DNA of 64,000 nucleotides from the NCBI GenBank assembly GCA_965222105.1, contig CBDCTQ010000026.1:62001-126000 (forward strand), in the 5' to 3' direction. The notes below the pieces were generated by a model. It saw only the letters and a program-made list of their open reading frames with translations, did not search any database and was not told the DNA's origin. Below, piece by piece: positions 1 to 8,583 of this stretch; position 1 is the stretch's first letter; every line of letters starts with the position of its first letter. The stretch is from CALGLS01 sp965222105. Its GTDB lineage: Bacteria; Bacteroidota; Bacteroidia; Chitinophagales; Saprospiraceae. Made by a program: the position numbers and the translations under genes.

Positions 1-398
1 TTATTGCCATTAAATATTTCTATTTCGAGTCGAAAGCCCGGTTGTATGCTGCCCGGCTCGAAGAAGAGGGCATCCCCTCTTTTGTGAGCAACACCAATTC
101 GATCACTGCCTTCCCCCTGGGTGATGCCGGTATCGGGTTGCACATCCGGCAAAGTGACCAGAAAGCCGCCGCCGCCATTATCCGGGAAATGGACCGGCTG
201 GCCAGCCGGGAAACCATTGAAAATGAATCGTTCCGGGAGGCGGATCACGACGAGATCGACTACCAGCGGCAATTGAATCAGCAAAAAAAGAGCGGAAATA
301 AAGCAGTTCGATACTTTATTGGGTTCCTGTTTCTGCTGGTTGTATTGCGTATAATCTGGCGGGCGTTTCATCGGGGAAATGCCTGGGACCTTTTTTAA
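1..398 (+). CDS. DUF2007-type protein, 5' end cut by window edge
   Basis: The frame is open to the first base of the window, so the true start lies upstream; an internal TTG at 42 is not a convincing start. The N-terminal part (YFYFESKARLYAARLEEEGI, then IPSFVSNTN and GIGLHIRQSD) has the pattern of DUF2007 domains, small beta-alpha-beta folds that resemble PII signal proteins and are annotated as putative signal-transducing proteins. After a charged linker there is one hydrophobic segment near the C-terminus (YFIGFLFLLVVLRIIW), so the protein is probably anchored in the inner membrane with the domain in the cytoplasm. Its ligand and pathway are not known. The family call is from pattern recognition, the topology is inference. 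Confidence 0.7.
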   Translation, partial: IAIKYFYFESKARLYAARLEEEGIPSFVSNTNSITAFPLGDAGIGLHIRQSDQKAAAAIIREMDRLASRETIENESFREADHDEIDYQRQLNQQKKSGNKAVRYFIGFLFLLVVLRIIWRAFHRGNAWDLF

Positions 399-765
399 TC
401 TTCTCTTAAAAAAATTAGGATTAATCCAAATAGTCGTGGTCAATTGAACAGCTCCGCTCCTTTGTATTTCTTCGATGCTATTTAGATAAATTAAAAATTG
501 CCTTCTTCTGTGCAAATTACTTTCGATTTGCAACTTCTTTCCGAAATCATTTCTTTTATTTCTCAGTAAATTACTACATTTGACCCCGATAACATAACCC
601 CGCCTGGAGCAAAGTCTTTGAACTTGCTCGCATTCCTTTTACCCAACAACTAGTAGATTAGGTATTTTACATCGCGCATAGATCGCTTTGTTTTTGGTTT
701 TATTAATGTGACCTAACATCATTTGCGAAAGTGGTATTAGGTATGCGAATGCATTATACTAAAGA
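399..765. other. Intergenic region, no gene seen
   Basis: This 367-bp AT-rich spacer has stops in all frames and no hairpin with a T tract. A perfect TAnnTTTG match (TACATTTG, 575-582) lies on the + strand about 180 bases before the next start and could be its promoter with a long leader, but no -33 TTTG sits at the usual distance. Confidence 0.4.
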
Positions 766-2280
766 ATGAAATTACCAAGTGACCATATTTTCAAACTTAT
801 TCAGGCGATGACATCTTCTGAAAAGCGGTACTTCAAGCGCCATTATGCATCGGAGGCGAGCTTTTTGACCAACTTGTTCGATTTCATTAACAAGATGCGA
901 AGCTACGACGAAGAGCAGGTAAAGTCGTATTTCGCCAAAACCAAACTCTCCAAAAACCTAAAAGTATACAAAGTACAATTGGCGGGACTGCTGTTGAAAA
1001 GCCTCGTATCGTATCACAGCAAAAACAGCGTTCACAGCAAAATAAGGCAGGGATTGGAAGAAGTCGACATCCTCATCGAAAAACAACTCTTCGACATAGC
1101 CCTCTCCAGAATAAAACGCCTCAAAGCCACCTGCCTCGAATACGAAGCCTTCGAATATCTGTTTCCCATACTGGCCACCGAACTGAACCTCAACAGCTTT
1201 TACAGCGCCAACCCCAACAGCCACCAAACACCGACCTTCCAGGAGTTGGAAGCCTCTCTGTCGGCTGTTCAGGAAATTTTGTCGCTCCAGCGATACAGCC
1301 ATCAGCTATCCGACATTAAAAATCACTTGTCGACCCAGGCACTCAGCCCCCAACAGCACCAGCAATATACCCAACTGCTCACCACCCTTGAAGCTAAACC
1401 AAACGACGACAACCGCTCTTTCCGCGAGCAGTATTTCCAATACCACGTCCTGTCGATGATCCACCGCCTGGTGCTCAACGACCCCGAAAAAGAAAACCAC
1501 TACAAACGTCTTCAAATAGAATTGCTCAAATCGCACCCCAAGATCAGCAAGGCATACCCGGCCCTGTACTTTGCCTCCATGCACAATTTTTTGAGTAGTT
1601 GCTGGAAGCTCAAACGATTCGATGCCCTGAAGGAGGGGATCGCAGACATCCAACAATTCATTCACAAAAAACCCATACTCGAGCGAAACAAATTATTTGT
1701 CTACTACCTTCAAATACTTTTACTCATCAGCGACGATTTGTCGAAACTCGAAGAGCCTTTTGAAAAAGAAGTGATGGCTCACATTAAAAAATACAAACAG
1801 GAGTCGGACTATCTGTCCAACCTCATATATTTGCGCTTTGCCATCATTCATCTCGCACTTGAACACCACAAAAAAGTGCAATTTTTTCTGCGCAGAATCA
1901 ACGACTACACTCCCACTATGAGTTCGGCTTTTGGATCGTTGGTACAGATCATCGAACTGATAAGCCATTACCAGTCAAAAGACGTTTTCCTGGTTCAAAA
2001 CCGGATCAATTCGCTGACTAGAAAAAGAAAAAAAGGCATTCCCAAAAAAGACACTCTTCCCGATTCCATTCTTCTCTTCTTCCAACAGTTGATCAAAACT
2101 ACTGACAGAAAACAGATCGTCGTGCTGGCCACTGAATTTGAGTCGCGTCCAAAATTCGAAGAAAGCCAGGAACTGGAAAAATGGTTGCAGGAATACTTGT
2201 TTTACGACTGGCTGAGAGCCCTCATCGACAATGTACCTCTTAAAAAACAACTCACTATTGACCGGCTAATAACAAAATAA
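766..2280 (+). CDS. Helical, TPR-like hypothetical protein
   Basis: A 504-residue protein with no signal peptide, no membrane segment and almost continuous predicted helix (for example EEVDILIEKQLFDIALSRIK and the Leu/Gln-rich repeats through residue 450). The N-terminus (KLPSDHIFKLIQAMTSSEKR YFKRH) looks like a family I associate with Saprospirae, often present as several paralogues per genome. The periodic helix pairs suggest a TPR/SEL1-like scaffold in the cytoplasm, but I see no catalytic motif and no canonical TPR consensus. It stands alone: the neighbours on both sides are separated by several hundred bases. Function unknown; the call as a protein scaffold is inference. Confidence 0.75.
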   Translation: MKLPSDHIFKLIQAMTSSEKRYFKRHYASEASFLTNLFDFINKMRSYDEEQVKSYFAKTKLSKNLKVYKVQLAGLLLKSLVSYHSKNSVHSKIRQGLEEVDILIEKQLFDIALSRIKRLKATCLEYEAFEYLFPILATELNLNSFYSANPNSHQTPTFQELEASLSAVQEILSLQRYSHQLSDIKNHLSTQALSPQQHQQYTQLLTTLEAKPNDDNRSFREQYFQYHVLSMIHRLVLNDPEKENHYKRLQIELLKSHPKISKAYPALYFASMHNFLSSCWKLKRFDALKEGIADIQQFIHKKPILERNKLFVYYLQILLLISDDLSKLEEPFEKEVMAHIKKYKQESDYLSNLIYLRFAIIHLALEHHKKVQFFLRRINDYTPTMSSAFGSLVQIIELISHYQSKDVFLVQNRINSLTRKRKKGIPKKDTLPDSILLFFQQLIKTTDRKQIVVLATEFESRPKFEESQELEKWLQEYLFYDWLRALIDNVPLKKQLTIDRLITK

Positions 2281-2726
2281 CTGCCTTTAGCTTGAGAACA
2301 ACTACCAACAGGCAAGGGAGCATTGATAACCAAAAGTTACCTGTTATGTCCAACAATCACCAACGTAAGTACCCAACACCAACATCCCATTACCAATCTA
2401 AGCCCTGCACAAATTCTACCAAAAACGATGATCAAGACCTGGAGGTAAAAGTTTAGGCTCGCTCGAAAAATAAATTGTCGTTGTCTTTGATAAAAATTAC
2501 AAATAAGCGATTGATAATGAGCGATTTGTGATTTTTTCAAAGACACCAAAAAAGACTATTTATTTTTTGAGCTTTACTTAGTGTACGACAAATAAAATTT
2601 CTGGCATTGTTAGCCCTCCCTGCCCACAGGGTGTAGTCCCGGCAGCCGCAGATTCAAATGATCGGCTAACTCATTCTGGAGCGGTTACAACGAAGGGAGT
2701 CGGCCATGCACAACCAGGCCGGGTTC
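2281..2726. other. Intergenic region with short dispersed repeat
   Basis: A 446-bp spacer between a + gene and the 3' end of hmgA. No ORF with coding character. At 2452-2470 it carries TTTAGGCTCGCTCGAAAA, which recurs inverted at 18941-18957 and partly at 40430-40445, always just past a gene end. Confidence 0.45.
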
Positions 2727-3911
2727 CTATTGCTTTCCGTTTTGTGGAATCGTTTTGCCGTCGAGCCAGCTTTGGAAATAGGACTCGTTTTCCAGAGCAA
2801 CCGCTTGTTCGGTCATGAGCAATGGTTTGAACGTATCGACCATTACTGCCAACTCTCCCGTCTCTTTTTGACCAATACTTTTTTCTACTGTGCCCGGATG
2901 CGGGCCATGTGGAATGCCTCCCGGATGCAGGGTGATCATCCCCTTTTCAACGTGTTTGCGACTCATAAAATCGCCGTCGACATAGTACAACACTTCGTCG
3001 CTGTCGATATTGCTGTGGTTGTAGGGGGCCGGGATCGCATCGGGATGATAGTCGTACAGCCGGGGTACAAAAGAGCAGATCACAAAGCCGCGGGTAGCAA
3101 AGGTCTGATGCACCGGAGGCGGCTGATGAACCCTGCCGGTTATGGGTTCAAAATTGTGGATGGAAAAAGCATATGGATAGACGTATCCGTCCCACCCCAC
3201 AACGTCGAACGGGTGGCTAAGGTAGTGATAGGGATATATATTGTCCTGCTTTTTGATGTACAACAGGAAGTTGCCCTTTTCGTCGAACGATTCCAGGTCT
3301 TGCGGCTTTCTGATGTCCCGCTCACAAAAAGGTGAATGTTCCATCAATTGGCCGAACTGGTTGCGATAGCGCCGGGGGGTCATCACCGGACTGGTTGACT
3401 CTACGATCAGTAAGCGGTTGCTGTCGCTGTCAAAATCCATTTGGTAGATGGTTCCCCGTGGTACCACTAGATAGTCGCCGTATTCAAAAGGGAGGTTTCC
3501 GTACATGGTCCGAAGGGTTCCGCTACCTTCGTGGACAAAGATGATCTCGTCGGCGTCGGCATTTTTATAAAAATAATCTCTAAAGCCCTTGCGGGGAGCA
3601 GCCAGCAGGATTTTACAATCGCTGTTGACCAATACGGGTATGCGGCTCTTGAGGTAATCGTCGTGGGGTGCCGCCCGAAAGCCCATCAGGCACCGGTGGC
3701 GGAGCTGCTTGTCGTGAATGGTGACAGGAGCAACCGACCACGGCTCTCCTACCTGCACGATTTGCGTGGGCGGATGGTTGTGGTACAGCAACGAGTACAT
3801 ATCGCTGAACCCTTCGGTGGAAAACAACTGCTCGCTGTAAAGGGTGCCATCAGGTTTGCGGAATTGGACATGTCGTTTGGCGGGTATTTTTCCTAAAGAG
3901 TAGTAATGCAT
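2727..3911 (-). CDS. hmgA: Homogentisate 1,2-dioxygenase
   Basis: Opens the aromatic ring of homogentisate to maleylacetoacetate, the central step of tyrosine and phenylalanine degradation, in the cytoplasm. The 394-residue protein shows the cupin-fold signatures of the family: the stretch YNHSNIDSDEVLYY followed by HPGGIPHGPHPG contains the two His and one Glu that ligate ferrous iron in characterised enzymes, and PVHQTFATRGFVICSFVPR precedes them. It is slightly shorter than the human and Pseudomonas enzymes, as usual for Bacteroidota. A MarR-family gene lies 38 bases upstream on the same strand and probably controls it. No fumarylacetoacetase or maleylacetoacetate isomerase gene is in the window. 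Confidence 0.95.
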   Translation of the reverse strand: MHYYSLGKIPAKRHVQFRKPDGTLYSEQLFSTEGFSDMYSLLYHNHPPTQIVQVGEPWSVAPVTIHDKQLRHRCLMGFRAAPHDDYLKSRIPVLVNSDCKILLAAPRKGFRDYFYKNADADEIIFVHEGSGTLRTMYGNLPFEYGDYLVVPRGTIYQMDFDSDSNRLLIVESTSPVMTPRRYRNQFGQLMEHSPFCERDIRKPQDLESFDEKGNFLLYIKKQDNIYPYHYLSHPFDVVGWDGYVYPYAFSIHNFEPITGRVHQPPPVHQTFATRGFVICSFVPRLYDYHPDAIPAPYNHSNIDSDEVLYYVDGDFMSRKHVEKGMITLHPGGIPHGPHPGTVEKSIGQKETGELAVMVDTFKPLLMTEQAVALENESYFQSWLDGKTIPQNGKQ

Positions 3912-3949
3912 GGTTGATTGTTTTTAGAGCTAATGTATTGGAGAGGGAG

Positions 3950-4414
3950 TTAATCGTCCAGATTGTCAAAAATAATGTTGAGCTTGGTGATCATTTCCCG
4001 GAGCTGTTTTTTGTTCAATCCTTTCCAGCTTTTTGCCCGAAAGGCACTGACGACGGGCAGAATGGCTTCTACCTGCCGGATCCCCTTGTTTGAAATTTTA
4101 ATGTTAAATTTTCTGCGGTCGGATGGGTCCATCACCCTTTCGATCAATTGCTTTTGGCAAAGGATATCGAGTATCCGGGTCACGGTAGGTGCGTCTTTGA
4201 AGGTAGAAGCGGCAATTTCGTATTGGCTGGCGCCATTGTTTTGATGGACTGCTTTGAGCAATATCCATTGGTCGACGGTGATGTCGATCTGGGCATCGCG
4301 CAGCATTTTCTGGTAGTTCTGTTTCATCCTTTTGGCGGTGCGTTCGATCACAAAGCCAATGGATTCGGACGGGTCGGTTGCAGGGTCGGGAATTTTAGCG
4401 GGCATAGGCAGCAA
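3950..4414 (-). CDS. MarR-family transcriptional regulator
   Basis: A 154-residue winged-helix regulator. The DNA-binding domain spans roughly residues 40-125 with the recognition-helix region ASQYEIAASTFKDAPTVTRI and the wing QLIERVMDPSDRRKFNIKI, where the D-x-R-D/S-x-R pattern is typical of MarR wings. It precedes hmgA in the same direction with a 38-base gap, so the two are probably co-transcribed or the regulator controls hmgA; HpaR- and HmgR-like MarR proteins control aromatic catabolism elsewhere. An inverted repeat directly in front of its start (4429-4456) is a plausible own operator. The ligand is not deducible from sequence. Confidence 0.9.
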   Translation of the reverse strand: MLPMPAKIPDPATDPSESIGFVIERTAKRMKQNYQKMLRDAQIDITVDQWILLKAVHQNNGASQYEIAASTFKDAPTVTRILDILCQKQLIERVMDPSDRRKFNIKISNKGIRQVEAILPVVSAFRAKSWKGLNKKQLREMITKLNIIFDNLDD

Positions 4415-4428
4415 GGTATAGTTGTCAT

Positions 4429-4456
4429 ACTAATTATTTGCAAGATAACAATTAGT
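4429..4456. promoter_or_regulatory. Inverted repeat, candidate MarR operator
   Basis: ACTAATT (4429-4435) and AATTAGT (4450-4456) form a perfect 7-bp inverted repeat with 14 bases between, 15 bases in front of the marR start. Position and symmetry fit an autoregulatory MarR-type site. Binding is inference. Confidence 0.45.
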
Positions 4457-4488
4457 ACTGACTTTTGAAACTGCTACTCCGACAAATT

Positions 4489-5523
4489 TCAATGCTTTTT
4501 TATAATACTGCTCATATCGCCCTCCAGGCGGTGGGCCATACGTTGGATGGCATCTACGATATTGTCGATGGCAGGAGGATACTCTACGTATTTGACCTGA
4601 TGTTTGTCTCTGCCCCAAATACTGATGGTGACTACCTTTTTGCGATTGCCGTAGGCTACTGCCAGCCGAAGGGGTATGGGGGTTGGTTTGGAATGTTTTC
4701 GCTCCTGGCAAATGGCCGATTTGCAATCGTACATCCGCTCAAAGTCGAAAAATTTCTGAGAGACTATGAATTCGGCAAACTGTTCCAATTCATTTCTGGA
4801 AATGTTCTTCTTGACGACCGTCAGCCCGCTGTTCAGTCCTTTAAATTCTTTGACCAGCCGACCGTCGCTTTTGATGTAAATATAATCCCTCAATACCGGA
4901 TCAACGCCGCCGTAAAATCCGCCACCGATCAGTTCGATGCTGATGAATGTTTCTTTTTCCTTGGTGGTAGCATGCTTCTTTTTCTTCCTGTTTTTCTTCT
5001 TTTTCCTCAGGGCCAGCCGCCGGTTTTTTCTTTTACCTTCCCGCTCGACGATGACATCGGGCAGTTCATAGGCGGGTTTTAGGAAAGGAGCGTCTTCACT
5101 TTCCACCCGTATGAAGTGATATTGGTATGTTCCCTTGCTGTTGGGTTGGGTAAACTCAAGCAGGAGGGTCTTCTTGTTGATGTCGGCGATCTTGAATTTC
5201 TTGATGTGTTTGAAGCTGTAAAACAGTTCGTTACCGTTCAAGCTCCAGGTCCCTCTCGACATTTCGCCGTTGAGGTATTGTTCGTAAATGTAGTCGTATC
5301 GGAAGTGAAGGTAGTAGTCGTAGAAGTCTTCGGCCTGGTGAATGATCGTGTTCGACTCCAGGTGCAGGGCATAGGTGTATCGCCATTTAGTCTCGGCGAT
5401 GGTCCGCTCGATATAGGAAGTGGTGGCGGTCTGCCCGTCGAAATCATCTACCTGGGCTTCCACATGCTCCAGGCATAGAAAGAATAGAAACCCCAATAGG
5501 GTGAATGTGTAATTTCTGTTCAT
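4489..5523 (-). CDS. Secreted two-domain protein with very basic linker
   Basis: 344 residues beginning with a signal peptide (hydrophobic TLLGFLFFLCLEHVEA, cleaved after the Ala). Residues about 35-150 read like a lipocalin-like beta barrel (WRYTYALHLESN, GTWSLNGNELFYSF). A strongly basic linker of about 30 residues follows (KRKNRRLALRKKKKNRKKKK). Residues 200-340 (GRLVKEFKGLNSGLTVVKKN, RLAVAYGNRKKVVTISIWG) resemble DUF6438-like beta-rich domains, though this match is weak. Expected in the periplasm or outside. Next gene downstream in transcription is the marR-hmgA pair, and the FadL-like porin gene lies 27 bases upstream, so the porin and this gene may share a transcript. Function unknown. 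Confidence 0.75.
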   Translation of the reverse strand: MNRNYTFTLLGFLFFLCLEHVEAQVDDFDGQTATTSYIERTIAETKWRYTYALHLESNTIIHQAEDFYDYYLHFRYDYIYEQYLNGEMSRGTWSLNGNELFYSFKHIKKFKIADINKKTLLLEFTQPNSKGTYQYHFIRVESEDAPFLKPAYELPDVIVEREGKRKNRRLALRKKKKNRKKKKHATTKEKETFISIELIGGGFYGGVDPVLRDYIYIKSDGRLVKEFKGLNSGLTVVKKNISRNELEQFAEFIVSQKFFDFERMYDCKSAICQERKHSKPTPIPLRLAVAYGNRKKVVTISIWGRDKHQVKYVEYPPAIDNIVDAIQRMAHRLEGDMSSIIKKH

Positions 5524-5550
5524 ATCTATTTTCCGTAAGGGGACGGCTGG

Positions 5551-7050
5551 CTAATTGAATTTGAAGCCAACGGTCACCACAATTCTGTTGATACCGGTTT
5601 CATTGACAATGTTTTGCTCCCTGGAAGCGTCAACCATGCGGTAAGGTACAAAAATGTCTTCCAATCTGGAATGCCGCCACGCCAGATCGAGGTAAAACCT
5701 TCGTTCCCTAATACCCAGGCCTGCACTGTAAAACTGGTCGAATGAAGAGTTATCCGCATAAGATGTGCCAATTATGCCGTATCCGGCCCTGATCCGGTAT
5801 TTATCCAGTGCCAATTCGCCGCCAATTCGCGCATTGAGGGCGGTGGTGAGGAATTCGTCGATGCGATCGTTGAGGATGCGTTCTTCCAGTTGGCTTTCGG
5901 TATCGCTGCTGTTGACGGTGATGTCGAACTTTCCATGGCGGTAATCCAAAAATCCCACTTCGGCTGTGATAAAGCCCTTCTTTTTGATGAGAAATCCCAT
6001 ACTTCCAATTGCCCGAAAGGGCGACCGGACTTTGTATTCAAAGGGGCCGCCACCGGTTGCCTGGGCAGGGTTATTGAACACTTCACCTGTTTCGTCGTCC
6101 GGAAAGGTAAAATTGTAAACCATAGAATTGTCCCATTCATCCGTGAGCCGGAAAAAGGTAGGCGTATGAACGGCCAGGCCCAAGCGCACGGTTTGGTTGA
6201 GCCGGTAGATCAGTCCCAACTTGGCGTTGAAACCGGCACCGGTGGTACTGATGTCTTCTGTGAAACTGAGTTGGTTAAAAAAGGGAACGATCCGTTCGGG
6301 GGTATTCTCTTCGGAATAGGTGCGGGAAGTCGAAAAATTGACCAATGGAACACCAAAGGCCACCCCGATCAGGAGCTTGTGCTGAATGTTTCCCGCAAGG
6401 GAGAACAGAAACTCATTGATGCTCCCTTCAGTGGTGACCGATTGCCTTCTAATGATGTCGGCATCGGGTGCTTCCGCAAAATCGCTGCTGTAAATATTGT
6501 CCCCATCGAAATCGAAGATGGCTTCCGTCTCAGCGGCAAGGCCCTCCTCAAAGGGATAAAGATCGTCGCGGGAAAAACCATTAGCCTGCTCCACAAACCG
6601 GTCGACGATGGAGCCCCTGGAAGAGCCTTCGTAGTAAAAGCTCCTATTGAAATCGGCGATTTTGTTGAGCCCAATACCCATGTTGACAGCCACCCAACTG
6701 GAGCCAATGGGTTGGGAAGCCATGACGTAGCCAATGTTGTCGAGCAATAGATTGACTTCATTCTCACCCGATGAGGTATTGCCCGGTCCGCTCAGGGTCG
6801 ATTCCACTTTCGTCAATTTTAGAGCCGGTGTAAACATCAATTCAGAACGACGAAAAGCAGCGAGGCCCGCCGGGTTGGTACTCAACACACTGAAATCAGC
6901 ACCCAGGGCACTGATGCTGCTACCCACGCCGATGTTGCGGGCTGTGGCGCCAAATTCCAGGCGCGAATACCGCAATACTTCGTCAAAGGCTTGTGCCGAC
7001 ACACTGGCGGAAATCAACAAGGCTGTCCAAAAAAAAAGAAGTTGTTTCAT
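5551..7050 (-). CDS. OmpP1/FadL-family outer-membrane transport protein
   Basis: 499 residues with a signal peptide (LLFFWTALLISASVSAQ) and a mature N-terminus typical of the Bacteroidota OmpP1/FadL/TodX branch: LEFGATARNIGVGSSISALG, then FSVLSTNPAGLAAFRRSEL. This plug-like region is followed by alternating amphipathic strands to the C-terminal aromatic residue (VTVGFKFN), the pattern of a 14-strand beta barrel. FadL relatives take up long-chain fatty acids and other hydrophobic compounds through the outer membrane. The substrate here is unknown. It sits directly upstream of the basic-linker secreted protein on the same strand (27-base gap). Confidence 0.9.
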   Translation of the reverse strand: MKQLLFFWTALLISASVSAQAFDEVLRYSRLEFGATARNIGVGSSISALGADFSVLSTNPAGLAAFRRSELMFTPALKLTKVESTLSGPGNTSSGENEVNLLLDNIGYVMASQPIGSSWVAVNMGIGLNKIADFNRSFYYEGSSRGSIVDRFVEQANGFSRDDLYPFEEGLAAETEAIFDFDGDNIYSSDFAEAPDADIIRRQSVTTEGSINEFLFSLAGNIQHKLLIGVAFGVPLVNFSTSRTYSEENTPERIVPFFNQLSFTEDISTTGAGFNAKLGLIYRLNQTVRLGLAVHTPTFFRLTDEWDNSMVYNFTFPDDETGEVFNNPAQATGGGPFEYKVRSPFRAIGSMGFLIKKKGFITAEVGFLDYRHGKFDITVNSSDTESQLEERILNDRIDEFLTTALNARIGGELALDKYRIRAGYGIIGTSYADNSSFDQFYSAGLGIRERRFYLDLAWRHSRLEDIFVPYRMVDASREQNIVNETGINRIVVTVGFKFN

Positions 7051-7184
7051 TATATATCATTTTGAGAAAGCGGCAAAGAGCGCATAATAGCCAGCGCCGT
7101 TTCAGGATAAGCAAATATAAGGGTTCTTTGAAAAACCAGGTCGCATAATGCGAAGACCTGACCGGAAGCCATCAGTATAAAAAA

Positions 7185-7222
7185 TGGGTGGACAAGCATT
7201 ATGCTTAACCACCCACTTTTTT
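7185..7222. terminator. Intrinsic terminator, both strands
   Basis: TGGGTGG (7185-7191) pairs with CCACCCA (7209-7215), with an inner AAGCAT/ATGCTT stem, flanked by an A run on the left and a T run (7217-7222) on the right. It ends the minus-strand gene that stops at 7244. Confidence 0.75.
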
Positions 7223-7243
7223 ATTATCTGAAAATTGGATTGT

Positions 7244-8365
7244 CTATTTTCCGCCTCTTCTTCTGGAAGGAGTTCTGGATTTGGAAGAGGAAGACCCCCG
7301 GTTGCTTCTGGTGCTGGTTTTGGGGGTGCTGCGGCGACTGCTGTTGCCGGAGTTGAACGACCTGTTGCGGTTGCTGCCGGAAGGCTTATAACTTCGGTTG
7401 TTGGTTTTTGGCCGCGTGGTGTGGGTCCGGTTATTTTTCCGGGTCGGGCGGTCATAGGTCTTGGTTGACCGCTTATTCCTTCGGGAATCATAGGTCTTGG
7501 AAGAAGATTTTCTTCGCTCCGTAGGGGTGACTCCGTAGTCATCAGCTTTGCTGCCCTGGTTGTTGCCCTTGTTGAGTTGAGTGTTGTTACTATTGCCCAA
7601 GTTACGGCGCGAATCATTGGAAGAATTGCCTGCGGTGCCTACACCGCTTCTTCGGTTGCCCCGGTAGCTGCTGTTGTTATTGTTGGAGAAGTTGTTATTG
7701 GTTGCGTAGGTGCCGTTGCTCCAGGAAGGAGGGCAGTAGGGGTTGTAGCCGTATCCGCCGCCTCCGTAGTAATTGCTGTAGCTGTTGAAGGTATTGTAGC
7801 CGTAATAGGGGCTGTAGTAGTTGTTGTATGCGTTGTAGGGATTATATGGGTTGTAGCCGTATCCGCCTCCGTAGTAGTTGTTGGTAGTGAAGAAGAAGTT
7901 GATCCCGGAACGATAAGGATTGTAAACTCTCCAGGGGTTATAGGCCCGGTAAGGATTGTAGCGATACCGGTTATTCCAAGAATTATCGAATACATAGATG
8001 GCGGTGCCTGGCCCGTAGAATGGATCGTAATAGGCTACATCGACATAGCAGGGATCGTAGAAGTCGAATCCGCTGTATGGGCGATGAAAACGGCGAATGC
8101 GGGAACTGTATTCATAGTCGTACCCGTAATCACTGTATTCGTCGTCGTCGTAGTAGTAATTGTTGGTGACGTAGGTATCGCCACTGTCCTCATCGTCGTA
8201 GCTATCGTTGTCATAATCAGAGGAAGAAGTGGAATAATCCGAGTCAGAGGAATAAGTATCTTCATCCGGATTGAAGTAAAGATCGTCGTATTGAGCAAAG
8301 GAGGCAGTGGTAAAACACAGGGCCAGCAATGCGATCAATAAAGAGGACGGAAGGATATTTTTCAT
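7244..8365 (-). CDS. Secreted low-complexity Tyr/Asn/Gly/Ser-rich protein
   Basis: 373 residues after a clear signal peptide (LLIALLALCFTTASFAQ). Three compositional blocks: an acidic Asp/Ser/Tyr block (about 25-90), a Tyr-Asn-Pro-Gly block with many NPYNPYNAYNN-type repeats (about 100-215), and a basic Arg/Ser/Thr/Asn tail (about 225-373, many RRS, RNNR and SRRxxGK motifs). No known domain is visible. Such segregated charge and Tyr/Gly-rich repeats occur in extracellular fibre, adhesive or biofilm matrix proteins, and in FG-like disordered proteins; this is inference only. An intrinsic terminator follows and the gene is a single-gene unit. The frame is intact over a highly repetitive tract, which argues for selection. 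Confidence 0.75.
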   Translation of the reverse strand: MKNILPSSLLIALLALCFTTASFAQYDDLYFNPDEDTYSSDSDYSTSSSDYDNDSYDDEDSGDTYVTNNYYYDDDEYSDYGYDYEYSSRIRRFHRPYSGFDFYDPCYVDVAYYDPFYGPGTAIYVFDNSWNNRYRYNPYRAYNPWRVYNPYRSGINFFFTTNNYYGGGYGYNPYNPYNAYNNYYSPYYGYNTFNSYSNYYGGGGYGYNPYCPPSWSNGTYATNNNFSNNNNSSYRGNRRSGVGTAGNSSNDSRRNLGNSNNTQLNKGNNQGSKADDYGVTPTERRKSSSKTYDSRRNKRSTKTYDRPTRKNNRTHTTRPKTNNRSYKPSGSNRNRSFNSGNSSRRSTPKTSTRSNRGSSSSKSRTPSRRRGGK

Positions 8366-8425
8366 GTTAAAAGGTGTTTTTTGTAATTACTGAGACTCTC
8401 TTACAGGTTAACAGGCGTAATTTAT

Positions 8426-8433
8426 TACTTTTG
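8426..8433 (+). promoter_or_regulatory. -7 promoter element (TAnnTTTG) for proS
   Basis: TACTTTTG matches the Bacteroidota -7 consensus. It would give a leader of about 145 bases before proS. No good -33 element is seen. Confidence 0.4.
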
Positions 8434-8583
8434 CGGCTAATTTTTTGTTAAAAATCTATTAAAGTTCTCAAGTTTAACGTTTGTGGGACTTATTACGCTT
8501 TGAAAATTGTTCGATTTTAAGACGAAATAACCATTTTCGGTCACAAAGCAAGGGGATCAACGCAGTTTTAAATATTTGTTAAT

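Noticed and set aside
2706..3335. 209-codon + strand frame opposite hmgA
   Set aside because: Antisense shadow of a well-conserved enzyme, composition follows the opposite strand.
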